Source of the DNA: Gemmataceae bacterium
Lineage (GTDB): Bacteria > Planctomycetota > Planctomycetia > Gemmatales > Gemmataceae
Assembly: GCA_025055795.1 (NCBI GenBank)
Contig: JANWVV010000002.1
Location: 1 to 64,000, forward strand
DNA length: 64,000 bases
Direction of reading: 5' to 3'
Under the pieces are notes generated by a model. It did not search any database. It was not told where the DNA came from and saw only the letters and a list, made by a program, of their open reading frames with translations. Below, piece by piece: positions 9,134-18,623 of this stretch. The position numbers and the translations under genes are program-made. The first letter of the stretch is position 1. Every line of letters starts with the position of its first letter.

Positions 9134-9737
9134 GATAGGTTGCCTGCGGGGTTTGTCCCCTTCCGACTCGACTAGCCCAAGTACCCCCTATCATTATCTC
9201 AGCAAAAGTCAGAAAAGTTGAATACTGCGCAGGTATCCCTGAACTTCTAGGAAAGATCAGTCAAATACTGGAGTTTTGTAGACCCCATAAAACTCCGCTG
9301 GCCATATTTGTCACAATTTTGAGGCACAATGACAGCTTCTCTATTCTCTATTGGTTTGAACCGTTTACCTGGAGAGCCAGGTTTGTCTTCGAGGCATTTG
9401 TGAATTGTAAGGCCGTTCGGGCTCCACTACTCACCTGTTGAAGAAAAAAACATATGCTTCGCGTCAGATAATGACTTCTACCTCAACTACCAAAAAATCT
9501 TTTTTGTGCGGTATTGTGTAAGTAGCAAAAACTACTCAAAGTATGTCAAATCGATTTTTACAGTTTCTTTGATTGGCGGGTTGCAGTCTGTTTCCCTCCT
9601 TGCGAGGTTTTGTATCGGATCGAATTGAGACAAAATAACGGAATGGGTATTTGGATGACTTGAAAGTGCGATCGAGGAAAATAGGAACATTTCGCAAGTG
9701 GTCCTAGTCGCGGACAATTAAGGGGCTGCTCTTAATC

Positions 9738-11177
9738 ATGCGTAGCGTTTGGAACAGTGAAGACGGTTGGGCCTTGGCCATCGGAACGGGATTATTTGTT
9801 TTAAGCCTGGGGATAATGGCTGGTTTTGACACATTAGGCTGGGCCGTGGCGACCCAGGTTTGGACGGATCCCCGCGCCTCCTTGAAACCCGTGTCACCTG
9901 CGTACGGGTTCCTGAAGGGGGGCGGGGCATTATTAGTCACTTTTGTGGCGACGATAACGGTTCTGACGACGGCCGTAGCCGTGATGGGAGAGTCAGTCCG
10001 ACGCTTCATAGGGTCCTTTACCAGCGTGTTTATCATCAGTTTCTGCTGCTGGTGGTTTGGCCATTGGGCTTACATAGCTGCTACGCCAGATCGGCAAGCG
10101 GCTATGGGTTTGTCCTGGTCTTTAGGCTTGACAGGGGAAGCTGGTTACCTTGTGGCCTTGCTAGCAGGGTTACTGATAGGCAACCTTTGGCCGCAGGGCA
10201 GCCAGTACATTCAGGCCGCCATCCGTCCGGAATGGTACGTCAAGATAGCCATCGTCGTCATGGGAGCGGCAGTGGGCGTGAAAGCTGCAGAAGCCAGTGA
10301 CCTGGCGGTCACCGTACTCTTTCGCGGTTTTGCCGCCATCGTCGAGGCGTATTTGCTGTACTGGGCGGTGGTATATTATCTGGCCCGCCGCTACTTTGGT
10401 TTCAGCCGGGAGTGGGCGGCCCCGCTGGCCTCGGGGATTTCCATTTGCGGTGTTTCGGCCGCCATCGCCACGGGAGCTGCTATCCGCGCCCGCCCCGTGG
10501 TACCGATTATGGTCTCTTCCCTGGTGGTCATCTTCTCCGTGGTCGAACTATTGATCCTGCCCTGGCTAGCGGTCCATCTGTTGCCACACGAACCATTGGT
10601 TGCTGCCGCCTGGATGGGTTTGGCCGTCAAAACTGACGGCGCGGCCGTGGCCAGCGGTGCCATCAGCGAGGCCCTCTTTCAGGCCCACGCAGCCGCTGCC
10701 GGGGAGACCCTCGCCGAGGGCTGGATGCGTATGACCACCACTACTGTCAAAGTCTTCATCGACGTTTTTATCGGTATCTGGGCTTTTTTGCTGGCTTTAG
10801 TCTGGACTTATGCCATCGAGCCCCGTCCCGGCGAGCGTCTGCCTGCACGAGCCATCTGGGAACGTTTCCCCAAATTCGTCCTGGGATATCTTCTGACATT
10901 CCTGATCGCTATGCTTTTAACCAGCAGCCTTCCCCATCGCCTGAGCGAACTCAAAATAGCCACTGAACAAGCAGAGGTGTTTCGCCGTCTGTTTTTCGTC
11001 ATGACCTTTTTCACTATCGGTGTCAGCTCCAACTTCCGGAAGTTATGGGATGAAGGAATGGCACAGCTGGCGGTCGTCTATGTCGTGTGTCTTTTTGGTT
11101 TCATTTTGTGGGTAGGATTGGCTATCTCCTGGCTGTTCTTTCATGGTGTTCACCCACCAGGAGCCGCTCACCCCTAA
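9738..11177 (+). CDS. Putative sulfate exporter family transporter (YeiH/UPF0324, COG2855)
   Basis: A 479-aa polytopic inner-membrane protein with roughly 10-12 hydrophobic helices. Family-like segments include WYVKIAIVVMGAAVGVKAAE, the re-entrant-like GISICGVSAAIATGAAI, GLAVKTDGAAVASGAISEAL, and the C-terminal FFTIGVSSNFRKL. These match COG2855 permeases, named putative sulfate exporters, though substrates are rarely demonstrated. AGGGG lies about 13 nt before the ATG, a rather long spacing. The adjoining small membrane protein starts about 30 nt after the stop, suggesting co-expression. Confidence 0.8.
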   Translation: MRSVWNSEDGWALAIGTGLFVLSLGIMAGFDTLGWAVATQVWTDPRASLKPVSPAYGFLKGGGALLVTFVATITVLTTAVAVMGESVRRFIGSFTSVFIISFCCWWFGHWAYIAATPDRQAAMGLSWSLGLTGEAGYLVALLAGLLIGNLWPQGSQYIQAAIRPEWYVKIAIVVMGAAVGVKAAEASDLAVTVLFRGFAAIVEAYLLYWAVVYYLARRYFGFSREWAAPLASGISICGVSAAIATGAAIRARPVVPIMVSSLVVIFSVVELLILPWLAVHLLPHEPLVAAAWMGLAVKTDGAAVASGAISEALFQAHAAAAGETLAEGWMRMTTTTVKVFIDVFIGIWAFLLALVWTYAIEPRPGERLPARAIWERFPKFVLGYLLTFLIAMLLTSSLPHRLSELKIATEQAEVFRRLFFVMTFFTIGVSSNFRKLWDEGMAQLAVVYVVCLFGFILWVGLAISWLFFHGVHPPGAAHP

Positions 11178-11207
11178 GTACTCCAAACATGCACGAAAGG
11201 ATCTGCC

Positions 11208-11516
11208 ATGACAGACCCGACGCCCTCCTCCAAGCAAGCCGGCGACTTATTCGCGGAGACATCCGCGACTTCCCACAACCCTGCCAGGCAGCCCACCCCG
11301 GCAACCAGTCCTGACTCACACACAGCAAACAACACCAGATTATCACCGGCCCTGATGCAGGAGGTCGGTCGTACACCCCCAGAACCGTTGCTGAAAGCCG
11401 AAAAAATCCTGATCATCGCCTCGCTAGTTTTAGGAATAATCCTGCTTGCGGTGCTTTACCTGGTGAGTGCTACCATTTTCCCACCGCCCCATCCTCCCTC
11501 ATCACTGGGACGGTAA
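11208..11516 (+). CDS. Small single-pass membrane protein
   Basis: A 102-aa protein with a disordered Thr/Pro/Ser-rich N-terminal half and one membrane helix near the C-terminus (about residues 68-89, ILIIASLVLGIILLAVLYLV), ending in a short Pro-rich tail. AAAGGA precedes the ATG. Its closeness to the permease suggests an accessory subunit or merely a co-transcribed gene. No family recognised. Confidence 0.6.
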   Translation: MTDPTPSSKQAGDLFAETSATSHNPARQPTPATSPDSHTANNTRLSPALMQEVGRTPPEPLLKAEKILIIASLVLGIILLAVLYLVSATIFPPPHPPSSLGR

Positions 11517-11764
11517 GTCATATAGCCACCCGAGAGACACAACCGCTCAAGGCCGCTTTGATCGCTGCGATGACAAAAGACGTCAGCGATAACGCTTCCA
11601 AAGCCACACACCGTCCTTTGCGACTCATTTTTTGAATGTAAATCAATTCGTCAGGATGCTGGTGTGGGAACAATGCCCCAACATTTGTGCGGTACCACCT
11701 GCCCGATGTGTTCTACCGACTGGTTCGGATCTGGTTCGGATATATAGTGGGAAATCCAACCCTA

Positions 11765-12724
11765 TCAATCAGTTAACGACTGGTTCACAAACACAGGTGT
11801 GCCTTCGGCCATCAGGAGACGATCCAACCACTGCTGAAGCCAGCGGCGGCGTTGATGGGCTGCCTGTTCGGCTTGTTCTCGGCTGACAGGTACGAAGCGA
11901 ACAAGGTCACCGGGGCGTAATTGACCTAGTTTGTCGAGATCGGCCCGTATGACATGGGCAATTTTGGGATATCCGCCGATGGTTTGGGCGTCGACGCCTA
12001 GGATGATTGGTTGACCATCGTGGGTGATCTGGACGGCTCCCGGGGCTACGGGCTCCGAGAGCAGCTCGCCGGTGGGGCGGGGCAGCGGTGGACCGTGCAG
12101 GCGGACGCCCATGCGATTAGTAGCCGGCAAAACGGTATATGTATCCTGAAAAAATGCGTCACCTGGGAACCAGGAGCGTTGCGGGCCGTCTACAACGCGA
12201 CAAGTAATCCCCGATTCAGCAGGGAGAAGCTGACCTAGCAGCTCATCCGGCAGACGCCGGCGTCGCGTGATAGTGGCGGAGGCGCACGGCAGGATGTCAC
12301 CCGGACGTACAGGATGCCAGGCAGAATGGCTGCCCAGACAACAAGGGGTCATAAAACCGCCAGCCACGCACAAGTAGACCCGAACCCCCCGCGGACTACC
12401 CGTAATCTGCAGGTGCTGACCAGGACGTAGGGCCACTGTGCATCCCACCGGCAGAGGTTGCCCGTCGATGAAGGCTGTAAAAGGGGCACCACACAGGGTC
12501 AGGGCTACTGGCCCGAGGGCCTGTAAGACAGTTCCACCCAGAGTAATTTCCAAGGCGGGTGCTGTCGGCGTGTTCCCGATCAAGGCGTTACCTAACTGCC
12601 AACTTGCCCGGTCGGCGGCACCACCCAGGGGAACACCCCAATGACGGGTGTGGGGACGACCACCATCGACCACCAGCGAATAAACCCCTGCCTCCACCAC
12701 CCGCAGTCCACTGGGCAGCGTCAT
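11765..12724 (-). CDS. pxpC: 5-oxoprolinase subunit PxpC (KipA / AHS2 family)
   Basis: With PxpA and PxpB, PxpC forms the ATP-dependent 5-oxoprolinase that opens the pyroglutamate ring to glutamate. The 319-aa protein starts MTLPSGLRVVEAGVYSLVVD and carries the AHS2/KipA signatures GGAADRASWQLGNALIGN and LEITLGG. The longer frame upstream only overlaps pxpA, so I use the ATG whose final bases form an ATGA overlap with the pxpA stop, indicating translational coupling. No PxpB (KipI) subunit is fused or nearby. Confidence 0.88.
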   Translation of the reverse strand: MTLPSGLRVVEAGVYSLVVDGGRPHTRHWGVPLGGAADRASWQLGNALIGNTPTAPALEITLGGTVLQALGPVALTLCGAPFTAFIDGQPLPVGCTVALRPGQHLQITGSPRGVRVYLCVAGGFMTPCCLGSHSAWHPVRPGDILPCASATITRRRRLPDELLGQLLPAESGITCRVVDGPQRSWFPGDAFFQDTYTVLPATNRMGVRLHGPPLPRPTGELLSEPVAPGAVQITHDGQPIILGVDAQTIGGYPKIAHVIRADLDKLGQLRPGDLVRFVPVSREQAEQAAHQRRRWLQQWLDRLLMAEGTPVFVNQSLTD

Positions 12725-13476
12725 GAGAGTTCTGTTGTCCCTGTCTCCGTTGCGGTCGGAGGTGACATGTTGGCGACAAATGATTCTATGACGTAACCGT
12801 GTGTCTGTAGCAGATTCCGTAATTGGCGGGCTAGGTCCACCGCTCCCGGTGTGTCGCCATGGATACACAGCGTCCGGATGTTCGATTGCTGGATCAGACG
12901 CTGGGCCTGGCCAAAGGCCTCCTGCGGATCATGGAGCAATGCGTGGGGTTCGGTGCGTGGCACCAAGGTACCGTCAGGGCGATACCGTCGGTCGGCAAAG
13001 CCCTCGCGTACAAACGGCACGCGTCCACGACAAGCCCATTCGAGTTGGCTATCGGGCAGACCTACCACCGGCCAGTGCCACCGTTCGACAACAGCCACGA
13101 AGGCTTCAGCCAAGGAACGGTTGCGACACAATTGATGATATAGTGCACCGTGAGGCTTGACGTAACGAAGGCTACATCCCAAGGCCTCGGCTAAGGCCTG
13201 AAGTGCCCCGAGTTGATACGCCGTCAGATAGCGCACATCGTCGGGCGTGACGGCTAGTTCCCGCCGACCACTATGCTCCCGATCGGCAAAACCCGGGTGG
13301 GCCCCGATAACAATACCCCTGCGGCTGGCCTCCTGAATGGTTCGGACAGCCTCTGCCACACCGCCTGCATGGAAACCACAACAGACGTTGGCAGAACTGA
13401 TCAGGGGTAATAGAGCAGCTTCGTTTCCCACTCCTTCGCCAACGTCGGCGTTCAAATCCAGTACCCGCGACACCAC
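12721..13476 (-). CDS. pxpA: 5-oxoprolinase subunit PxpA (LamB/YcsF family)
   Basis: Catalytic-side subunit of ATP-dependent 5-oxoprolinase. The 251-aa protein has the LamB/YcsF signature LDLNADVGEG near the N-terminus, NVCCGFHAGG at ~30-40, GAHPGFADR, and YVKPHGALYH. The start is one of two adjacent GTG codons with GAGGAA upstream. It overlaps pxpC by ATGA, a tight two-gene operon in which the usual third member, pxpB, is missing. Confidence 0.92.
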   Translation of the reverse strand: MVSRVLDLNADVGEGVGNEAALLPLISSANVCCGFHAGGVAEAVRTIQEASRRGIVIGAHPGFADREHSGRRELAVTPDDVRYLTAYQLGALQALAEALGCSLRYVKPHGALYHQLCRNRSLAEAFVAVVERWHWPVVGLPDSQLEWACRGRVPFVREGFADRRYRPDGTLVPRTEPHALLHDPQEAFGQAQRLIQQSNIRTLCIHGDTPGAVDLARQLRNLLQTHGYVIESFVANMSPPTATETGTTELS

Positions 13477-13766
13477 ACCGTTCCTCGCTTTCCCAGAGGA
13501 TCTATTGGCAAAGTGTTGGCTCCGGCCACTTAGATTTGTGCAGCTCAGCTGGCGTTATTTCACATTCCTTGTGTTATGCTCCAGTGATGACTGTAAACCA
13601 TACAACGGCCAGGGGTTATCGTGAAGTTTGTTATACAGGATGCGTCTGGCAGCTTCTGAACAGTCGGGAGAACGAGGCTTTTATGAGGCTTTGCTTTTAC
13701 GTCGGCCTCGGGTTCGTATTGTCGCTATGTAATATGTAGCTTCCCACCGAGCGAGCGTGAAAAAAG

Positions 13767-14687
13767 TCATTCCGGTGTTTGGAGGGTGCCGATGACATCG
13801 CGTACGCGACTAGTACCTAGTTGGGCGATAGCGGCTGGCAAGTCCTGAATAAGGCGACAAGCGACACTTGGGTCATAAAAGTTAGCGGTACCGATCTGAA
13901 CAGCGGAAGCGCCGGCAACCAGGAATTCCATAACGTCGTCCATGGTGGCGATGCCGCCAACACCAATAACCGGAATGATGCGTCGGCGGGCGATGGCCCA
14001 GACAGCTCGCAGGGCCAACGGTTTAATGGCTGGTCCGCTCAAGCCACCGGTGACGTTGCCCAGTCGCGGCCGACGCTGACGCCAATCAATGGCCATACCC
14101 AAGTAAGTATTTACAGCACTGACGGCATCGGCTCCCCCCTCCGCAGCGGCGGCGGCTATGACCGTAATGTCTGTGACATTAGGTGTCAATTTGGCAATCA
14201 ACGGCAAGTTGGGGCAGACTTCTCGACAACGACGAACGATCCGCCGCGTCCGTTCCGCGTCAGTGGCAAAGTCGAGGCCACCGGCCACGTTGGGACACGA
14301 CAGGTTCAATTCCAGAGCTGCCAGACCGACCCCGCGTCGGGCGACGTCTGCCGCTAGCTCAACAAATTCATCCTCGCTTTTGCCTGCTATGTTCAGGATC
14401 ACCGCCGTCGGCAACGTTTGCAGATGGGGCCAATGGTGTTGCCAGAAGTAGTCCCATCCGTCGTTGTCCAATCCGATGGCGTTAAGCAGGCCACAAGCTG
14501 TTTCGACAGTGCGTGGAGGTGGATTGCCCGGGCGGGGATGCCGCGTTACCGTCTTCGGAATGAAACCGCCTAGTAGGGCCATATCGACGTAATCGGCCAG
14601 TTCCCGTCCATAGCCGGCAGTACCCGAAGCCACCAGGATTGGGTTGCGTAAATGCAATCGTCCTAACTGAACCGACAGATCGATCAT
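13767..14687 (-). CDS. pyrD: Dihydroorotate dehydrogenase, class 1 (PyrD)
   Basis: Oxidises dihydroorotate to orotate in pyrimidine synthesis; cytosolic flavoprotein. The 306-aa protein matches class 1B length and motifs: NPILVASGTAGYG at the N-terminus, GLLNAIGLDN substrate loop, LNLSCPNVAGG with the catalytic cysteine, the FMN-binding lysine in LIAKLTPNVTD, and GVGGIATMDD plus GASAVQIGTA at the phosphate site. Class 1B enzymes usually pair with the electron-transfer subunit PyrK, which is not in this window. AGGGA precedes the ATG. Confidence 0.95.
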   Translation of the reverse strand: MIDLSVQLGRLHLRNPILVASGTAGYGRELADYVDMALLGGFIPKTVTRHPRPGNPPPRTVETACGLLNAIGLDNDGWDYFWQHHWPHLQTLPTAVILNIAGKSEDEFVELAADVARRGVGLAALELNLSCPNVAGGLDFATDAERTRRIVRRCREVCPNLPLIAKLTPNVTDITVIAAAAAEGGADAVSAVNTYLGMAIDWRQRRPRLGNVTGGLSGPAIKPLALRAVWAIARRRIIPVIGVGGIATMDDVMEFLVAGASAVQIGTANFYDPSVACRLIQDLPAAIAQLGTSRVRDVIGTLQTPE

Positions 14688-14965
14688 CGCTTGCTATCCC
14701 TAGGTCCCTGGTCGCCTGGTACGCAATATGGCTTGCAGTCAGGTTATAAGGAACGGACCTCAAGTATGTCTGGCTGGACGGACGGGAAAATTTCTCAGGC
14801 ATTTCTCACCAGGCTTGGACGCAACTGGTCAGCCCGACGTGGTGTTGAATCCTTCAGAAGCAAGAGCGCGGCAGGGCCTTGCTCGGTGCGAGGCCAGCGG
14901 GCTTGGCTATGGGTGATGGCTAGGCCTGACTGACAAGTTTGACAGAGTTTGAGGAGGAAAAGCGA

Positions 14966-15325
14966 ATGTGGTACCGAGTAGTAGCTTTAGGGCTGTTTGT
15001 AGCCGCTTTGAGTGCCACGGCATTGTGGGCCGACGACAACAAGAATGTACCGAAAAACCCACCGGCCCAGCAAGGGGACAAACAGGGCAAATTCGGGGGG
15101 AAGTTCGAAGGGAAGTTTGGGGGCAAATTTCAGGGCAAATTCGGGGGGAAGTTCGGTGGGAAATTCGGCAACAAGGGTGGCCAAGGCGGTAAAGGTGGCT
15201 TCCCCGGCGGCAAGCTTGACCCTGACAAACTCAAGGAGCTGAAAGAAAAGTTCGGTCAGGGGGGTTTTGGTAAAGGCGGGCCAGGAAAGGGTAACTTTGG
15301 AGGAAAAAAGAAGGGGAACGACTGA
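14966..15325 (+). CDS. Secreted Gly/Lys/Phe tandem-repeat protein
   Basis: A 119-aa protein with an N-terminal signal peptide (VVALGLFVAALSATALWA, cleavage probably after ALWA) and an almost entirely repetitive mature part. About residues 38-70 are consecutive G-K-F-x units (GKFGGKFEGKFGGKFQGKF), encoded by near-identical 12-nt repeats. A Gly-rich basic tail with further GKGG/GGFGKGG units follows. GAGGAGG lies 7 nt before the ATG; an in-frame ATG-less extension upstream is not needed. The high lysine with periodic Phe suggests a polyanion- or surface-binding structural peptide, but no family is recognised. Confidence 0.75.
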   Translation: MWYRVVALGLFVAALSATALWADDNKNVPKNPPAQQGDKQGKFGGKFEGKFGGKFQGKFGGKFGGKFGNKGGQGGKGGFPGGKLDPDKLKELKEKFGQGGFGKGGPGKGNFGGKKKGND

Positions 15326-15388
15326 AACGGATCTCAGACGGACAGCAGGGGTGCCTAACTGGCCTCCTGTTGAACCTTTTAATTCGTC

Positions 15389-17221
15389 TCATTGGACCAG
15401 TTCAGGCAGATATTTGACCGGAACGGTGCCATGACTGAGCACCTCTTCGTGGAAGCGAGCTAGATCGAACATGTCACCGCGACGACGCTGCACCTGCTGT
15501 CGGAGCCGATAGAACGCCATCCGACCGACGAAGTAGGTGGAGAGTTGTCCGCTACTTTGTTTGGCCCGCAGGATTTTGCCCTCGGCCTCGCCCTCGGTCT
15601 GAAAGCCCCGCTCCATGAGCAGGCGCCGGGCCGTGGCGTCATCCCAGTTACTGCAGTGCATGTGGTGGTCCAACAGGGCATTCAGGACCGCCCGCAAATA
15701 AAACTTCAGTTGATGGAGTCGCAAGGCGGGATCGCCGTTACCGTAGCCCTGATCGAGCATCATTTGTTCTGTGTAGACCGCCCAACCCTCAGCGAAGACG
15801 CCCGAGGCATAAACCTTACGGATTAACGAGGGGTGACGGTTGGCATAGGCCAACTGGACATAATGACCCGGGTAGGCCTCGTGGATGGTCAAAATCTGCA
15901 ACATGTAGCGATTGTATTCGCGGAGGAAAGCCTGAATACGCTCCGGGGGCCAGTGGGCCGGCGGTGGCGCGACCGCGTACAGACTAGCAGCTTGCGGATC
16001 CAAAGGTGGTGCGGGGTTAAGGTAGGCAACCGAGTAGCCCCGTTGGAATTCCGGCATCTCCACAATCTGGCAACGGTCCGGCTCCGGCAGGCTCAGGAGG
16101 CGGCGGTCGCGAATGAATTGACGGATGGCATCGACACTCCGGCGGATTTCCGGCACCAACTCGGCGACACTGGGATGATCCTTGCTCAGTTCATCCAGGA
16201 CGCTACGAATGGTACTCCGTCGGCCATCGGGGTCGTCGGGCGGCAGCGGGCGGCTAGGAAACAGGCGGCCCCACAACTGCCGGGCGACGTACCACATCTC
16301 CTGCTCGACCCGGTCGGCTTCTTGCTCGGCCAGACGAACGACATCCGCAGCTGGCAAACCCGCGTCCAGCTCGAATTCCAGTTTGCGGGCAAATTTTTCG
16401 CGTCCAAGCCGCCAGTCTCCTTGGGAGCGGGGAAGCAAGTCCCGTTCCAGCCAGCGGAGATAATCCTTCAAAGCCGCGGCGGCTGCACGACAGGGCGAGG
16501 CAAGCGGCTCGCTCCCCGGACGTTCCCCGGCAAGCGTGTAAATGTCCTGCTCATAAAAGGCGATGGCCCCTTTGGTTCGTTGAATGGCTACTTCGGTCAA
16601 TACCCGTGGGGGGTTGTGCAGGCTGGCTTGGGCAGCGGCGATGATCCGGGGAATGTAGGTGATCCGTCGAGCAGCGTTCTGCACGTTGCGTTCCCGAGGG
16701 AGAGTCGATTGGGTAAACAGCAGGAAAACGCTATCAGTCAGGTATTCGCCATAGATGCGGGGATCGTAACGGAAGCGATCATCCTGTTCTGCTTGCCACA
16801 GGGCGTAATCCAGTGCATGCTTCCAGATTTCCAGGTCGATCTGGGCTGCTCGAGAAAGCTGCGGCAGTCGGATGTTCCGTTCCAAGCGTTGTCGCCAGGC
16901 ACGTCGGAACTGGACGTCTTCCGCTCGGGCCTCTGCCGACAGATCATCCAGACGATCATCATGCTCATGAGTGCCCAACTGCGTGGCCCAGTAGGGGTGC
17001 CGACGGCATTCCTCCTCCAGATACTGGCGGAATAAGTCCGCGAGTTTCCGGTCCTCTTCTGCCATTGCCGCCGAGGCCGCGTCGATAGACATCCCGCAGA
17101 CTCCGTTGAAAACGCTAATGGTACATACCCCCACTGACATAAGGACGACTAAGAACCTTGCGAAAGTGACAACATCAGGTGATGGGGACAGAGACGGCAG
17201 TCTGGCAGCAGTTTGCGTCAT
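15389..17221 (-). CDS. DUF885 family secreted peptidase-like protein
   Basis: A 610-aa protein with an N-terminal hydrophobic signal (about residues 20-45) and DUF885 characteristics, including the metallopeptidase-like HEAYPGH motif at ~470, FAEGWAVYTEQMM further on, and a conserved C-terminal helical domain (YFVGRMAFYRLRQQ). DUF885 members are presumed zinc peptidases acting outside the cytoplasm; the substrate is unknown. Its ATG overlaps the stop of the upstream nitrilase by ATGA, so the two are probably translated together. Confidence 0.88.
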   Translation of the reverse strand: MTQTAARLPSLSPSPDVVTFARFLVVLMSVGVCTISVFNGVCGMSIDAASAAMAEEDRKLADLFRQYLEEECRRHPYWATQLGTHEHDDRLDDLSAEARAEDVQFRRAWRQRLERNIRLPQLSRAAQIDLEIWKHALDYALWQAEQDDRFRYDPRIYGEYLTDSVFLLFTQSTLPRERNVQNAARRITYIPRIIAAAQASLHNPPRVLTEVAIQRTKGAIAFYEQDIYTLAGERPGSEPLASPCRAAAAALKDYLRWLERDLLPRSQGDWRLGREKFARKLEFELDAGLPAADVVRLAEQEADRVEQEMWYVARQLWGRLFPSRPLPPDDPDGRRSTIRSVLDELSKDHPSVAELVPEIRRSVDAIRQFIRDRRLLSLPEPDRCQIVEMPEFQRGYSVAYLNPAPPLDPQAASLYAVAPPPAHWPPERIQAFLREYNRYMLQILTIHEAYPGHYVQLAYANRHPSLIRKVYASGVFAEGWAVYTEQMMLDQGYGNGDPALRLHQLKFYLRAVLNALLDHHMHCSNWDDATARRLLMERGFQTEGEAEGKILRAKQSSGQLSTYFVGRMAFYRLRQQVQRRRGDMFDLARFHEEVLSHGTVPVKYLPELVQ

Positions 17222-18276
17222 GAAAGTTTCTCCGGCGATGGCGAACGGGGAAGGTTGGAGGGTATGGAGGCTGCGGTGGGAGTGCTATGACAGCACAGGT
17301 GCCGTTTGGCAGTTTCGGTAGCTGCGTCGTTAGCGGCGATCGTCAGGGGTCCTTGGGCTGTACGTCCGGCGGGAAAGACGGGCTGACGCTGGAAGCGGTA
17401 AGCTTCCACCCGACGGTGGGCCAACAGATGATGGCCACGACGGCGTTCTCGCTCGACACGCAAGGCGGCAAGATCAATGGGAGCCACCACGATTTTGTCT
17501 CCTGGGCCAGGATCAGCCTGGGCAAGCACCCGGCCATCGTAATCGACGACCATGCTGCCCCCCGGCCAGGAGAAAGGCGGATAATGGCTCAGACTGGCCC
17601 CTTGGTTGGCCGCCACCACATAGGCCATGTTCTCTAGCGCCCGACAGCGATTGATCAGCGTCCACCAGTCCAACGGCGGCGTGGCACCCCAAGGATCCAT
17701 ATAAGCCGACACCCGCAGCAGCACTTCTGCCCCCTGTACAGCCAGCTCACGGATGGCTTCAGGAAAAAGCCAGTCGTAGCAGATAGCGCATCCCAGGGTG
17801 CCAATCTCGGTCGCCACAACTGGAAACAGCGGCTCGCTATAGTCGGGGATGTCGTGTGGACTAGCGTGCACCTCCCAAGGGAGCCATGGGTGGACCTTGC
17901 GGTACCGGGCCAGGACGCCCTCCGGACCAATCAGACAGCTTGTGTTGAAAACACAGCCAGGATAGCGGGGGTCGATCTCTAGAAATGTCCCCGTTTGGAT
18001 ATAAATGCCATACTGCCGTGCCTTGGCCACATAGCGGTCGGTCTGTTCGTTCGGCACCGGCACGGCCAGACGTTCCCGCAACTCGTCCACTGTTGGATAG
18101 ATAGGGGCCAGATGGGCAAACTCAGGGAAGACAACCAGCCGCACATCGCCGAACGGAGCATAACCCACCACTGCATGATCGATCCGTTCCAGCAACTGGC
18201 TAACCCGTTCAGGCAAGAAGCGGCGATCGCTCAGGTTCGGTAGATCGGTCTGAATAGCGGCTGCCCAGTAACGCAT
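17218..18276 (-). CDS. Carbon-nitrogen hydrolase (nitrilase superfamily)
   Basis: A 352-aa enzyme hydrolysing a non-peptide C-N bond (amide, nitrile or carbamoyl). The Glu-Lys-Cys triad is visible: VVFPEFA (about E52), ARYRKVHPW (about K127) and GCAICYDWLFPEA (about C166). After the ~300-residue fold is a ~30-aa low-complexity Thr/Pro/Ser tail. The ATG two codons inside a TTG frame is the likely start. Exact substrate cannot be read from sequence. Coupled by ATGA to the DUF885 gene, suggesting joint use on a peptide or amide substrate (inference). Confidence 0.85.
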   Translation of the reverse strand: MRYWAAAIQTDLPNLSDRRFLPERVSQLLERIDHAVVGYAPFGDVRLVVFPEFAHLAPIYPTVDELRERLAVPVPNEQTDRYVAKARQYGIYIQTGTFLEIDPRYPGCVFNTSCLIGPEGVLARYRKVHPWLPWEVHASPHDIPDYSEPLFPVVATEIGTLGCAICYDWLFPEAIRELAVQGAEVLLRVSAYMDPWGATPPLDWWTLINRCRALENMAYVVAANQGASLSHYPPFSWPGGSMVVDYDGRVLAQADPGPGDKIVVAPIDLAALRVERERRRGHHLLAHRRVEAYRFQRQPVFPAGRTAQGPLTIAANDAATETAKRHLCCHSTPTAASIPSNLPRSPSPEKLS

Positions 18277-18282
18277 ACACAA

Positions 18283-18623
18283 CTCGATCCCTTGAAGATA
18301 ACCAGAAACAACTTGTTACCTGCGGGCAATGTGCGTTTTTTCGTCGTTCTGATCATGCCTAGCAAACTGACACTGTCGGATTATTGATAGCTGAAAGCCC
18401 CGATTCAGGTCGGGGCTGGATTGCAGGTTTTGTTGAAACAGCGTTAGGACCTCTGTTTGTGGCTTTTGCTTCGACCGGACGTTACCTGTTCACACCGTCT
18501 TACACATCGCGCGGCTGCAAAAGATTAGGGGCATGAGCACTCGGACCTCCGAGGGGCAAACCGTATGTGTGGCAGGCATCATCGCTGCAGGATTATGGAG
18601 GTTTGGGGGTGTGCCAGTCAGTT
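18283..18623. other. Intergenic region, nitrilase to dehydrogenase
   Basis: About 340 nt with no coding frame noticed. It contains a strong hairpin (separate entry) and presumably the nitrilase-DUF885 promoter, which I could not pin down. Confidence 0.5.
18396..18417 (-). terminator. Hairpin terminator candidate
   Basis: A perfect 8-bp stem, AGCCCCGA/TCGGGGCT, with a 6-nt loop. On the minus strand it is followed by TTTCAGC, a weak T-tract; on the plus strand TTTTG lies about 13 nt away. It lies about 200 nt downstream of the dehydrogenase-like gene and before the nitrilase gene, so it probably separates the two units. Confidence 0.5.

Larger units (their letters stand above)
8805..9737. other. 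Large divergent intergenic region
   Basis: About 930 nt between the divergent dnaG and permease genes, with no convincing coding frame. The dnaG side holds a sigma-70-type promoter and a potentially structured leader. The permease side (about 9180 onward) is AT-rich; I see no clear promoter, tRNA or known small RNA there. Confidence 0.6.

Noticed and set aside
11721-11743. Direct repeat of CTGGTTCGGAT
   Set aside because: Only two short tandem copies in the gap after the small membrane protein; no gene or dyad association that would give it meaning.
13536-13739. Short plus-strand open frame with Cys-rich translation
   Set aside because: No SD or conserved pattern; lies in the intergenic gap between pyrD and pxpA, and its hydrophobic tail is too short to judge.
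15833-17035. Plus-strand open frame of 400 codons inside the DUF885 gene
   Set aside because: Antisense shadow of a coding gene with identified catalytic motif.
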